NCBI GenBank assembly: GCA_040757655.1
Contig: JBFLWV010000034.1
Coordinates: 1 to 13,277 of the forward strand
DNA: 13,277 bases
Direction of reading: 5' to 3'
Source of the DNA: 2-02-FULL-49-11 sp040757655
Lineage (GTDB): Bacteria > Patescibacteriota > Patescibacteriia > 2-02-FULL-49-11
Shown: in pieces, positions 1 through 7,076 of the stretch
How positions within the stretch are numbered: the first letter of the stretch is position 1
How the letters are laid out: every line of letters starts with the position of its first letter
The notes under the pieces: generated by a model
Databases searched by the model: none
The model's input: the letters and a program-made list of their open reading frames with translations, nothing else
Told to the model about the DNA's origin: nothing
Program-made: the position numbers and the translations under genes

Positions 1-69
1 GTGGATGACCGCGCTATGCTCATTGCCTGCGGACTCTGGAACTACCATCTGGATGCAACCAGCTGTTAA
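1..69 (+). CDS. Possible 3' end of a plus-strand gene (partial)
   Basis: Frame 1 is open from the window edge to a TAA at 67-69 and gives a 22-residue tail beginning VDDRAMLIACGLW. A DDR-x-M-x-x-A-x-x-x-W tail resembles the C-terminal ends of some RNase H-fold proteins such as phage terminase nucleases, but this is only a resemblance over a very short stretch. If real, the gene converges on the pilin operon, which ends at 155. The 85 nt between them shows no clear terminator. Twenty-two open codons can easily occur by chance. Confidence 0.22.
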   Translation: MDDRAMLIACGLWNYHLDATSC

Positions 70-154
70 TTCCAGAATCTGGAGGAGGGCGTTCCTGTTA
101 GATTATTATTTCGCAACTACTCTATTGTGTCCTTCGATAAGTGAAAGAAACAAT

Positions 155-538
155 TCAGAACAACCAGTCTATGATATAGGCAGTAATTGCGTAGGATATG
201 AGGACAATGACGAGTCCGACTCCCGCACTTTCAATGGTACCTTTTGCCTGGGTGACGATCTCTTCATTGCCCCGCGCAGTCATCCATTTGAAGCCCCCGT
301 ATACCATTAATACAAGAAAGATGACGCCCACTAAGGCGAGAATATCGCGGATGATGAGGCCGATGGTTTGGGGAAGGGGGGCGGTGGTATTAAGGCCGAC
401 GTAGTCGGCCATCTGCTTAACGCAGTAGGGGTCATTGCCCGGCGTGCCGCACTCCGCGAACGCCACGAGCGGTACCGTGAGTACCGCGATTGTGAAAGCC
501 CCTGTGAGGATGGCTCGGAAAGGGGTGCACCGCAGCAT
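155..538 (-). CDS. T4SS pilin-like membrane protein (fourth in the cluster)
   Basis: Protein of 127 residues. An N-terminal signal peptide ends near AFA|E, followed by a short periplasmic stretch with two cysteines (C-x8-C) and two membrane segments. Between the segments lies the motif GGFKWMTARGNEE, typical of the small TrbC/VirB2-like pilin proteins that occur in tandem in CPR genomes. Known members of the wider family are subunits of type IV secretion pili; the role in CPR is unproven. I chose the ATG at 538 because the signal peptide starts there. The open frame extends upstream to 667, but that part overlaps the preceding pilin gene and looks non-coding. It lies 40 nt downstream of that gene, so co-transcription is likely. 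No Shine-Dalgarno sequence is visible. The stop is TGA. Confidence 0.8.
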   Translation of the reverse strand: MLRCTPFRAILTGAFTIAVLTVPLVAFAECGTPGNDPYCVKQMADYVGLNTTAPLPQTIGLIIRDILALVGVIFLVLMVYGGFKWMTARGNEEIVTQAKGTIESAGVGLVIVLISYAITAYIIDWLF

Positions 539-578
539 AGAAGGTACCGCTCGTGTTAAATGTGTAGTGTTGCAGTTG

Positions 579-962
579 TTAGGTCGACTGTTCCAGTACG
601 GAGAATACGAACCGTGTGATTGCAAAGGCGACAAAGATGATGATAAGGCCGACGACACCCTGACCAATCGCTTTTTTCCCCGCTTCTACTCCTTCCTCGT
701 TGCCTCCTGCAGTCATCCATTTAAAGCCGCCCATAAGGATGATGACGAGCGCGACGATGCCAAGGATGCCAAGCGCGATATTGATGATTTGCGCGATCGT
801 GGCGCGGACATCGCGTGTGCCAAGGCCGGCGCCGGTGCCGTAGAATACGCCAAAGCGGTCAGTTTGCGCGCCCACTAATGTTGGCACGAGAACCGCGGCG
901 GTCGTTACCGCTCCTGCGATGAGATGTTTGCCGAGCGTGCGATAGTTCATAAAATAACGCAT
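579..962 (-). CDS. T4SS pilin-like membrane protein (third in the cluster)
   Basis: Protein of 127 residues. It has a signal peptide with a likely cut near VGA|Q (about residue 32) and a short linker without cysteines. A hydrophobic helix ends in GGFKWMTAGGNEE, followed by a second helix near the C-terminus. The motif is nearly identical to that of the gene at 155-538, and the DNA encoding it is also very similar, so the two look like a recent duplication. The start may be the ATG at 962 or the one at 950 (fifth residue); neither has a Shine-Dalgarno sequence. A promoter about 220 nt upstream (1183-1212) probably drives this pair of genes. Confidence 0.8.
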   Translation of the reverse strand: MRYFMNYRTLGKHLIAGAVTTAAVLVPTLVGAQTDRFGVFYGTGAGLGTRDVRATIAQIINIALGILGIVALVIILMGGFKWMTAGGNEEGVEAGKKAIGQGVVGLIIIFVAFAITRFVFSVLEQST

Positions 963-1070
963 TTCAGTATTGAAACGGGAGGAGCGCTCCCTTATTGTGT
1001 TTTCGCGATTTTCTCGAAAAATCGTCGACCTTTGTGGATAATTACGATTTGTTAGTAAATTTTGTGCTGT

Positions 1071-1175
1071 GCCCGCCTAAATTTTATCTTGATACACTTT
1101 TTCTATGGAAAGAGCACTTTTGCGCATATAATAGAGCCTTCTCCCCTTATGATATGGATAAAAATTTAGGCGGGC
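1071..1175. repeat. Long inverted repeat in a pilin intergenic region
   Basis: The 18-nt word at 1071-1088 (gcccgcctaaattttatc) returns as its reverse complement at 1157-1175 with one extra A, leaving a 68-nt loop. It lies in the 263-nt gap (963-1225) between two pairs of pilin genes. The minus-strand promoter at 1183-1212 would start transcription just before the first arm, so the 5' leader of the downstream pilin mRNA would fold into this stem. No T-run follows, so it is not an ordinary terminator. The loop also holds a tiny minus-strand frame, 1127 down to 1077, with a purine-rich sequence upstream; I do not call it a gene. Confidence 0.7.
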
Positions 1176-1182
1176 TGTGGAT

Positions 1183-1212
1183 ATTATACGATATTTTGTA
1201 CGTAATAAGCAA
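1183..1212 (-). promoter_or_regulatory. Predicted sigma-70-type promoter for the downstream pilin pair
   Basis: Read on the minus strand, a perfect TATAAT (-10) lies at 1188-1183, preceded with 18-nt spacing by TTGCTT (-35, weak) at 1212-1207. The start site would fall near 1176, giving an untranslated leader of about 215 nt for the gene starting at 962. That leader contains the long inverted repeat. Confidence 0.4.
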
Positions 1213-1225
1213 TGTAGCGGATGTT

Positions 1226-1603
1226 TTATGGGGAAGTGGTAAGGTTCGTCGAGCTGGTAAAGACTTTGAAGATAAAGCTCAAGGCGACGTAGGAGCCGAT
1301 GACCACAATAGATCCTACCAGTGCCCACACGGCCGTGTCTCTGCCCTTTTTCACCTGTTCAGGGTTGCCTGCGGAGATCACCCAATAGATGGCGCCCACC
1401 AAAAACATCATGAGCGCGACCGCACCTGTTAAGGGCAGCACCGTGGTGATAAAGCGGCCAACCAAGGTTGCGACGTCAGGATCATCGAGCCCCACAGGAT
1501 TGCAGATTTCCTTCGTGCAGTCTTTTGCTAATACTGCGAAAGGGTTAAGGATCACCAATAATCCCATGGCGATGAGTCCTGTGGCCTTGCGTTTCAAGTT
1601 CAT
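1226..1603 (-). CDS. T4SS pilin-like membrane protein (second in the cluster)
   Basis: Protein of 125 residues. The signal peptide ends near VLA|K, followed at once by a C-x4-C pair (DCTKEIC). There are two membrane helices flanking GAIYWVISAGNPEQVKKG, a diverged form of the W-M-T-A-G-G-N motif of its neighbours. The true start is the ATG at 1603; the upstream extension to 1675 lies inside the previous gene. The previous stop and this start form TAG-T-ATG, a one-base gap, so translation is probably coupled by re-initiation. The same family and caveats apply as for the other cluster members. Confidence 0.78.
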   Translation of the reverse strand: MNLKRKATGLIAMGLLVILNPFAVLAKDCTKEICNPVGLDDPDVATLVGRFITTVLPLTGAVALMMFLVGAIYWVISAGNPEQVKKGRDTAVWALVGSIVVIGSYVALSFIFKVFTSSTNLTTSP

Positions 1604-1604
1604 A

Positions 1605-2006
1605 CTAAGGTTTGTAGAAGGCTTTCTGCAGCCCTTGGAAGAATACATCAAGGATGGCAAAAGAGACGGCCGCAAGCGCGAGCCCCAAAAATGCCCACAC
1701 GATCATGCCCTTGCCCTTTTCCACTGATTCGCTGTTTCCTCCTGCGGTCATCCAGCGTACTGCGCCGAGAATAACCATCACGAACGAGACAACCCCCACC
1801 AACCCCATAATCATCTGCAGCATGGTGCCTAAGAGTTCCAAAAGTCCGCCCTTCAGATTGAAGAAGGGATGGCAGAGTTCGCCTTCGCCGCATTTGGTGA
1901 TTACGGAAGGGCCGGTTTGAGCGGAAACAACAAATGGCAAGATTATGGAAAGGAGAGAGATTACCGCTGCGATAGTCGTCGCGCTCATTTTCCGTTGATG
2001 GTACAT
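1605..2006 (-). CDS. T4SS pilin-like membrane protein (first in the cluster)
   Basis: Protein of 133 residues. It has a signal peptide (cut near VSA|Q), a cysteine pair C-x5-C (CGEGELC), a hydrophobic helix ending in GAVRWMTAGGNSESVEKG, and a second helix. This places it in the TrbC/VirB2-like pilin group. The ATG at 2006 is used here; the ATG at 1988 is an alternative. Upstream lies the low-complexity inverted repeat at 2013-2113, which separates it from the solute-binding protein gene. It is followed with a one-base gap by the next pilin gene, so the two form one transcription unit. Confidence 0.78.
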   Translation of the reverse strand: MYHQRKMSATTIAAVISLLSIILPFVVSAQTGPSVITKCGEGELCHPFFNLKGGLLELLGTMLQMIMGLVGVVSFVMVILGAVRWMTAGGNSESVEKGKGMIVWAFLGLALAAVSFAILDVFFQGLQKAFYKP

Positions 2007-2012
2007 AGAGGG

Positions 2013-2113
2013 TATCTCAAATCTTAGAACTCAAAACGCAAAGCCACAACTCAAATCTAAAGATCTACGGTTTTGAGATATGGTTTTGAGATTTGACATT
2101 TAAGTTTTGAGTT
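2013..2113. repeat. Low-complexity inverted repeat built from TCAAAAC / GTTTTGA words
   Basis: The left side (2013-2037) contains tatctcaaatc and aactcaaaac. The right side carries ggttttgaga twice (2069-2078, 2082-2091) and gttttgagtt (2104-2113), the exact reverse complement of 2028-2037. Several alternative stems are possible. It fills most of the 163-nt gap between the lipoprotein gene and the pilin operon. It may act as a weak bidirectional terminator or an RNA-stability element. A related type of repeat lies at 3574-3652. Confidence 0.6.
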
Positions 2114-2169
2114 AATACTAAGGCGTCTAATAAATTGCAGATATAGGTAGAGTTATGTTATTTGAGTCA

Positions 2170-3564
2170 TTATAAAGTCTGGTTTATCTGCTGTGCGCAG
2201 AAGTTGATCGCATCGTTCACGGTTTTCGAGCTGTCCACCACCGCATCAATCATTGTCCGCATTGCCGTTTCCATAGCAGCGGGATTGCGGCCGCGGTACC
2301 AGGTTTGGGCGGTGAAGAGTTGGTTCACGAAGGGTTTAAGATCAGGATCTTCTGCATACCTTTGGATGAGGCTCCGGAGCGCAGGGGGCTTGCGCGCGCG
2401 GTCAAGATAGGCAGTCGCATGTTCCGGACTTGTGGCAAAGAGCACCAGATCCCACGCGATTGCCTGATGGGATGAGCGCTTCGCCACGCTCGCGAGCCAG
2501 TAATTGGCAAAATTAATCTCTTTCCTTCCCGCATCCGTGCCGTCGCTATTGAGATGCGGCACGGGCGCGATGCCAATGTCAATTTTTGGCCCCTGCGTCC
2601 GCAGGTAGGGAAGCTGGTAGGAATACCCCAGAAACATTCCCAGCCGCCCTGTGGCGAAAAGGGTCTGCGCCTCTTCGAGCGTGCTGTTCCACGTGTAGAC
2701 TTCTTTGGTGGGTTTGGCGAAATCAGTGTAGAAACGCAGGGCATCAGCCCCGGGGGAGAACAGTTCCCCGCTCTCAAGCCATACTCCCTCATGGAAGCCC
2801 GTGCGTCCTTCTTTCATCATCTGTGTGCCGGTTTGGAGCATGAGGAGGGTGAGGATGTCTACGCTCCGGTTGTTGTTGGCGCTTCCCCCAAGATTTATGC
2901 CGGATTGCAGCAGTGTGCCCGCGGTGTCAAGGATCGTGAGTTTTTTCACCATGTCTTTTACCTCGGTCCACGTTTTTGGTGGCGTGGTTATCTTCGCCTG
3001 ATCAAAGAGTTCATGGTTGTAAAAAAGCCCTAGTGTATCCACAGAGAGCGGGAGGCCCACGATCGCATTATTCCGTACCGCGTCATTGAGCACCGCGCTC
3101 ACGAACCGTTCCTTCACGTCTTGGGGGGTCAGCGTTTTCGTTTCGCGGTAGACCGCGGCGCTCTTTTCGATCCCTTTTTCGGGGTTTAAGAGCACGGGCA
3201 TCTTAATCGTTGCGGGCAGGGGTGCGATCTTTGGCTCATATTTGCTCGTCCAGGTATTGTGGATGAAGAAAATATCAGGCCCTTGTTCTTCTGCCCACCC
3301 TTCCAGCAGCGCGCGTTCGTATTCTTCATAGCGAAGTTTCCTATATGTAATGCTCACGTTGGGATGAAGGCTTTGGTAGGCGTTGAAGAGGTCTGTAAAC
3401 ATATCTGAATCGTCAAAGACCCCCCACCACTGGATGCGCACCGGTTGTTTAATTTCGCGCACTGCGGCAAGGTCGCCCTGCTTGCAGCCGAAGCCAGATA
3501 GGAAAATAAGGAACGTAGCGCTCAAGAGGAAAAAAGTTTTTGAGAGGAATTTTCTTATATTCAT
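2170..3564 (-). CDS. Extracellular solute-binding lipoprotein (family 1 type)
   Basis: Protein of 464 residues, the usual size for family 1 periplasmic binding proteins of sugar ABC transporters. It starts with a basic-hydrophobic signal peptide and a likely lipidation cysteine in SGFGC (about residue 27; the lipobox is atypical at -3). Then come RIQWWGVFDDSD, a family-typical early strand, a helix with LHPNVSITYRK, and the GPDIFFIHN segment that usually follows. It is expected to bind an oligosaccharide or similar solute outside the membrane. No ABC permease or ATPase gene lies beside it. I chose the ATG at 3564; the frame is open to 3591 but adds only a non-signal-like leader. The gene lies 65 nt downstream of galU. 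Confidence 0.8.
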   Translation of the reverse strand: MNIRKFLSKTFFLLSATFLIFLSGFGCKQGDLAAVREIKQPVRIQWWGVFDDSDMFTDLFNAYQSLHPNVSITYRKLRYEEYERALLEGWAEEQGPDIFFIHNTWTSKYEPKIAPLPATIKMPVLLNPEKGIEKSAAVYRETKTLTPQDVKERFVSAVLNDAVRNNAIVGLPLSVDTLGLFYNHELFDQAKITTPPKTWTEVKDMVKKLTILDTAGTLLQSGINLGGSANNNRSVDILTLLMLQTGTQMMKEGRTGFHEGVWLESGELFSPGADALRFYTDFAKPTKEVYTWNSTLEEAQTLFATGRLGMFLGYSYQLPYLRTQGPKIDIGIAPVPHLNSDGTDAGRKEINFANYWLASVAKRSSHQAIAWDLVLFATSPEHATAYLDRARKPPALRSLIQRYAEDPDLKPFVNQLFTAQTWYRGRNPAAMETAMRTMIDAVVDSSKTVNDAINFCAQQINQTL

Positions 3565-3573
3565 GGGTTTAAT

Positions 3574-3652
3574 CCAAAGTCCAAAATCCAAATATCAAAA
3601 TGGAATCTAAAATTATAAATTTTGGTATATCATTTTGGATTTTGGGATTTGG
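3574..3652. repeat. Inverted repeat of CCAAAATCC words overlapping the end of galU
   Basis: Arms at 3574-3592 (ccaaagtccaaaatccaaa) and 3634-3652 are reverse complements at 17 of 19 positions, with a 41-nt loop. The arm at 3634-3652 encodes the last residues of GalU (tail KPKSQNPK) and the TGA stop follows it directly. The other arm lies just upstream of the lipoprotein start at 3564. It may serve as a terminator-like or processing hairpin between the two genes. Confidence 0.6.
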
Positions 3653-4535
3653 GTTTTACATTTGCAGCCATTCGGCTTTTCAGGAAGCGGCTAAGGGGTT
3701 GTTTGAATTCTTTTCGTTGTAATGCGAAGTCTATATTTGCCTTCACCCACCCGAGGGTGGAGCCGAGGTCGTAGTAGGCCCCCTCAATCAAACAGGCATA
3801 TACTGGACGACGTTGAGCGAGCGCCATGAGAGCGTCCACGAGCCAAATTTCTCCACCCCGCCCCGGTTTGGTGCGCGCGAGTATTGGGAAGATGTCAGGC
3901 GTGAGGATATAGCCGCCGTGGGACGCAAGGCGGGAGCGGGTGGTACGCGGGCCTGGTTTTTCAACCACTGTGCGCACCTGGTATACGTGTGGCTCGATTT
4001 TTATTCCTTCGATAATACCGTATCGTTTCGTGCCCGCACTATCCGTTGGATACGCCGTGATGACCGGATCAGTGTATGTTTCATATACCTTCATGAGCTG
4101 TTTCAAGTGTGGCGTGGGACCGATAAACAAATCATCTCCCCACACCACGGCAAATGGCTCCTCACCAATGAGGTGGCGGGCATTGAGCACCGGCGTACCG
4201 TTGCCATAGGGCCCCCTTTGGCGGAGGTAGACAAAATGGGCGAGCGAGGATATTTTTTTTAACTGTTGAAGCTCTTGTGTTTTCTTCTTTTGTGTAAGCC
4301 ACTGCTCGAGTTCTCTATTGGTGTCGAAATGGTCTTCCGCCGCCCGTTTATTCTGGTTGGTAACGAAGATAATATCAGTAATGCCAGAAGCTACCGCTTC
4401 TTCTACGATGTACTGCAGGATTGGTTTATCAACAATCGGCAGCATTTCCTTCGGGAGCGCTTTGGTCGCGGGTAAAAAGCGCGTGCCCCATCCTGCAATG
4501 GGAATAATGAGTTTAGACACTCTTTTCTGTGTCAT
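3630..4535 (-). CDS. galU: UTP--glucose-1-phosphate uridylyltransferase
   Basis: Protein of 301 residues, normal length for bacterial GalU. It makes UDP-glucose from UTP and glucose-1-phosphate in the cytoplasm, for surface polysaccharide or glycolipid synthesis. The N-terminal nucleotide-binding signature AGWGTRFLPATKALPKEMLP (about residues 14-33) is clear. FAVVWGDDLFIG supplies the metal-binding Asp region, VVEKPGP the EKP motif, and YDLGSTLGWVKANIDFALQR the family's C-terminal motif. The gene lies 77 nt downstream of the membrane protein gene, and the context with a sugar transferase supports a role in envelope glycans. A TACACT -10-like box lies 10 nt before the ATG. The tail after about residue 290 is low complexity and encoded by an intergenic-type repeat, so the stop appears to have shifted into that repeat. 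Confidence 0.93.
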   Translation of the reverse strand: MTQKRVSKLIIPIAGWGTRFLPATKALPKEMLPIVDKPILQYIVEEAVASGITDIIFVTNQNKRAAEDHFDTNRELEQWLTQKKKTQELQQLKKISSLAHFVYLRQRGPYGNGTPVLNARHLIGEEPFAVVWGDDLFIGPTPHLKQLMKVYETYTDPVITAYPTDSAGTKRYGIIEGIKIEPHVYQVRTVVEKPGPRTTRSRLASHGGYILTPDIFPILARTKPGRGGEIWLVDALMALAQRRPVYACLIEGAYYDLGSTLGWVKANIDFALQRKEFKQPLSRFLKSRMAANVKPKSQNPK

Positions 4536-4612
4536 ATCACTTACTAGTGTAGCAGAAAGAGGCGTATTATGGAACCCGCGTAAGGGTCAATTACATGGGG
4601 CGCAGTACATAT

Positions 4613-5161
4613 CTACTCTGTGAGCGCGCCTATCACTACGATAAGGTAGATGCCAATGGTATTGAGGAGGAATGAGAGTGGTATGAGTTTGTGTACGTTA
4701 TAGTGGTAGTAGCTGAATATAGCGATGCCGAATTCGTCAGGCAGCGGCGAGAGGATGATGAGCGAGCCGATGACCGGACCTAGCCACAGGAATGCTTTTG
4801 AGCGCAGTACGTTTTTCGGATGGAGATGCGAGAGGTGGTGCTCAACAAAGAACAATTGGATTTCGGAAAATAAATTGTCACGGAAGAAACGGAAGAGGAA
4901 TAGGTCCGCGCACATGGTGCCTGCGCCGCCTACCAACGCGGCAAGGAGTGGATGCATGGTTTCGCCGATATAAAAGAAGGTCACCGTCGCGATTGCCACG
5001 GTGAATGTTGAGGAGAAGAATATGCCTGCAAAGAACGCGCCGATATAGCCGTACGCGCCCAAGCGGTGAATCAAGGCGGCGAAGGCGTCTATTTGGGTTA
5101 AGATCACGGCAACAAGAATGCCAAGAGCAGCAAAAAGCAAATTGGGATATTTGAGGCGCAT
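4613..5161 (-). CDS. DedA/VTT-like integral membrane protein
   Basis: Protein of 182 residues with about five hydrophobic segments: residues about 8-27, 36-64, 71-92, 122-150 and 158-180. The second segment has small residues in YGYIGAFFAGIFFSSTF, and LLAALVGGAGTMCADLFLFRF follows. This layout is reminiscent of the SNARE-associated/VTT (DedA-like) domain, whose known members move polyprenyl-phosphate or phospholipid across membranes; that match is by eye only. It follows the sugar transferase with the junction TGA-T-ATG, so the two are translationally coupled. A role in handling the lipid-linked sugar carrier would fit, but this is inference. Confidence 0.6.
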   Translation of the reverse strand: MRLKYPNLLFAALGILVAVILTQIDAFAALIHRLGAYGYIGAFFAGIFFSSTFTVAIATVTFFYIGETMHPLLAALVGGAGTMCADLFLFRFFRDNLFSEIQLFFVEHHLSHLHPKNVLRSKAFLWLGPVIGSLIILSPLPDEFGIAIFSYYHYNVHKLIPLSFLLNTIGIYLIVVIGALTE

Positions 5162-5162
5162 A

Positions 5163-6032
5163 TCAGATATCAGATTCTTGCGACGATTCTTGTTTCATGG
5201 CAAGTCGTAATTCTCTTCCCTTCGTGAGCTGCATGATGCGTGCAATGGTGAGCCAGAGGATATAGAGATCAAGCCCCAGCGTCGCGTTTTTACTGTAAAA
5301 GACGTCATATTTAGCACTTTCTCTTTCGATCTTTTTTCCCGAACCGCGTACCGCGGCAAGGTTCGAGAGTGATTTCGGTGTCATATTATATCCAGATTCA
5401 AACGCGCTGAACATATCATCATTAAGTGGAGGCACGTTTACCAAATCACCATGTTGCCCTTCGGTTAAGAAACGGAGCGCTTGGGGCCGTGTGGGGCGAA
5501 TGCCCACCATTGAAAGTGTCCCTCGCACCACTTGCCAGAGTTGCGGGAGTTCGTCAATTTTATATTTTCGGAGCGTCATTCCTAATTTTGTAACCCGCGG
5601 ATCCATTGCTTCACTCCTGCCAGTTACTGCTTTCGCTTCATCGCACTGTTCCGCATCAGGACGCATGCTCCTCACCTTCCATAAACGTATCATTTCTGGA
5701 TCCTGTGTTTCTGTCGGCAATGTCTGATAGCGTTCTTGTATAAAAAATGCACTTCCACCATCCTCAAGCTTTTTTACAAGTCCCGCTACAAGAAAAAAGG
5801 GAGTGGTAATGACTGCCGCGGGCACTGCAATTGAGAGGTCAAGGAATCTTTTAATACCACTGTTAAGGTATGCTTCCCCCTTTTCAGGAGAGATGATGTG
5901 GCATAGCTTTGCGAGCACGCTCTTCTCGCTTCGCAACATCCTATCGAGTTTCTCAACGAGACGTCCTAGTTCTTCTTGTACGGGGTGTTCAGGCAAAGGC
6001 TCACACGGAATAGATCCTGTTTCCTTCTCCAT
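5163..6032 (-). CDS. Monotopic sugar-phosphate transferase (PglC/WcaJ-type)
   Basis: Protein of 289 residues of the bacterial sugar transferase family, which transfers a sugar-1-phosphate from a nucleotide sugar to undecaprenyl phosphate at the inner face of the membrane, the first step of glycan assembly. Residues 61-88 form the single re-entrant membrane helix (KRFLDLSIAVPAAV...). Then come the FFIQERY segment, LWKVRSMRPDAE, and the catalytic Asp-Glu pair at 160-161 in KIDELPQLWQVVRG, followed by LSMVGIRPTRPQ. The C-terminal YDVFYSKNATLGLDLYI is also typical. The first 60 residues are an extra, partly charged extension. The usual KPGITG loop is replaced by TPKSLSNL, which may alter substrate choice. 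It forms an operon with the membrane protein downstream (one-base gap) and the kinase-like gene 21 nt upstream. Confidence 0.88.
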   Translation of the reverse strand: MEKETGSIPCEPLPEHPVQEELGRLVEKLDRMLRSEKSVLAKLCHIISPEKGEAYLNSGIKRFLDLSIAVPAAVITTPFFLVAGLVKKLEDGGSAFFIQERYQTLPTETQDPEMIRLWKVRSMRPDAEQCDEAKAVTGRSEAMDPRVTKLGMTLRKYKIDELPQLWQVVRGTLSMVGIRPTRPQALRFLTEGQHGDLVNVPPLNDDMFSAFESGYNMTPKSLSNLAAVRGSGKKIERESAKYDVFYSKNATLGLDLYILWLTIARIMQLTKGRELRLAMKQESSQESDI

Positions 6033-6053
6033 AAGGTACGTATTTACATCTCC

Positions 6054-7076
6054 TTAGAGCATATCATCGAGAAGGTGATATAGTAAGGAAACTCTTTGTT
6101 CTTGCTCCTCTCTCGGCATATTAGCCGCGGCGATGTCTGCGAGGAGCGTGCCGAGGATGCGCTCTATCAGACTCGCGGCGATCAGACGGGAGTAATTTTT
6201 TACTTTCAATTTTTTCGCAATAGGTTCCAGTACCTTAATCCATTCCTCTATTCCCTTTTTCCACTTCCTATATGGCAGTCGCCAATCAGCAGACATGATC
6301 CAGTCAGCCCAGATGATAAATGCAAATTCATATCCTTCGGGATACAAATGCGTATGCGCGAAATCCGTGAGGTAATAGTAGTCCTTGTTTTTCAGCTTAT
6401 AAAGTTCATGCGGTTTAAAGTGTCCGTGGCACCAGATCATGGGGCACGTTTTGAATCGTCTCTGGATGCATCGGAGCGCTTGATGGTACCGTGGAAGAAA
6501 TGTATGAGGATGAAGCACAGGATTTCTTCTCGCGCTCTCTCGTGCTGTCGCAAGTGCGAACCAGCGGTTGACACGATAGAGGTGGAATTCATCAGCTGGC
6601 AGCCGTTCCGCAAGCGTGAGGGAACGCGTGGGTTTGCGGGGGAAATGGGTTCTATATTCCAAAAATAAAGCCGCGAATGCTCTCTTATCCGCAACAGGCT
6701 GGCGGAAGAACGAGCCCTGTGAGGGAAGCTTTTCCATAATGAACCATCCCTCATGCGGAGAGAGTATTTTGTGACGGTACACTTTGGGCGCAGTGAGCAG
6801 CCTGCTGGTATTTACTCGGTTGAACGCAATTTGGTCGCGCGGCTCATACGTGATACGGGGGTCACGGTAGACTTTTAGGCATGCGGGGATTCCGCGGTAG
6901 ACGCCGGAAAAGATAATGTTTCTAATGCGATCAGGGGCGTAGTAACTGCCGCAATGAATTTCTTTAGCGTGCGTAAAATCATTCGTGTGCATCACGTGAG
7001 CGGCGAGTGCGTGAAGCGGGGTGGGTGTGCGGTGCGGCATAGTCTCATACTGAGGGTATGTCGGGCGTTGGTGCAT
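6054..7076 (-). CDS. Kinase-fold (APH-like) protein with altered catalytic motif
   Basis: Protein of 340 residues resembling the aminoglycoside phosphotransferase/choline kinase fold. By residue, PACLKVYRDP (64-73) offers the strand-3 lysine K68, WFIMEKL (111-117) is a hinge-like segment, and IWCHGHFKPHELYK (214-227) sits where the catalytic loop is expected. YYYLTDFAHT (233-242) resembles the metal-binding DF motif. The usual HGD of the loop reads HGH and the following Asn is missing, so it may be inactive or use a different mechanism. The ATG at 7076 overlaps dsbB by 32 nt; the ATG at 7040 (residue 13), 4 nt after the dsbB stop, is an equally good start. The substrate is unknown. Placement between dsbB and the sugar transferase suggests an envelope role. 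Confidence 0.6.
   Translation of the reverse strand: MHQRPTYPQYETMPHRTPTPLHALAAHVMHTNDFTHAKEIHCGSYYAPDRIRNIIFSGVYRGIPACLKVYRDPRITYEPRDQIAFNRVNTSRLLTAPKVYRHKILSPHEGWFIMEKLPSQGSFFRQPVADKRAFAALFLEYRTHFPRKPTRSLTLAERLPADEFHLYRVNRWFALATARESARRNPVLHPHTFLPRYHQALRCIQRRFKTCPMIWCHGHFKPHELYKLKNKDYYYLTDFAHTHLYPEGYEFAFIIWADWIMSADWRLPYRKWKKGIEEWIKVLEPIAKKLKVKNYSRLIAASLIERILGTLLADIAAANMPREEQEQRVSLLYHLLDDML

Noticed and set aside
995..1432. Plus-strand open frame across the pilin gap, and the minus-strand frame 1077-1328
   Set aside because: Both overlap a confident pilin gene in other frames and have no protein-like features.
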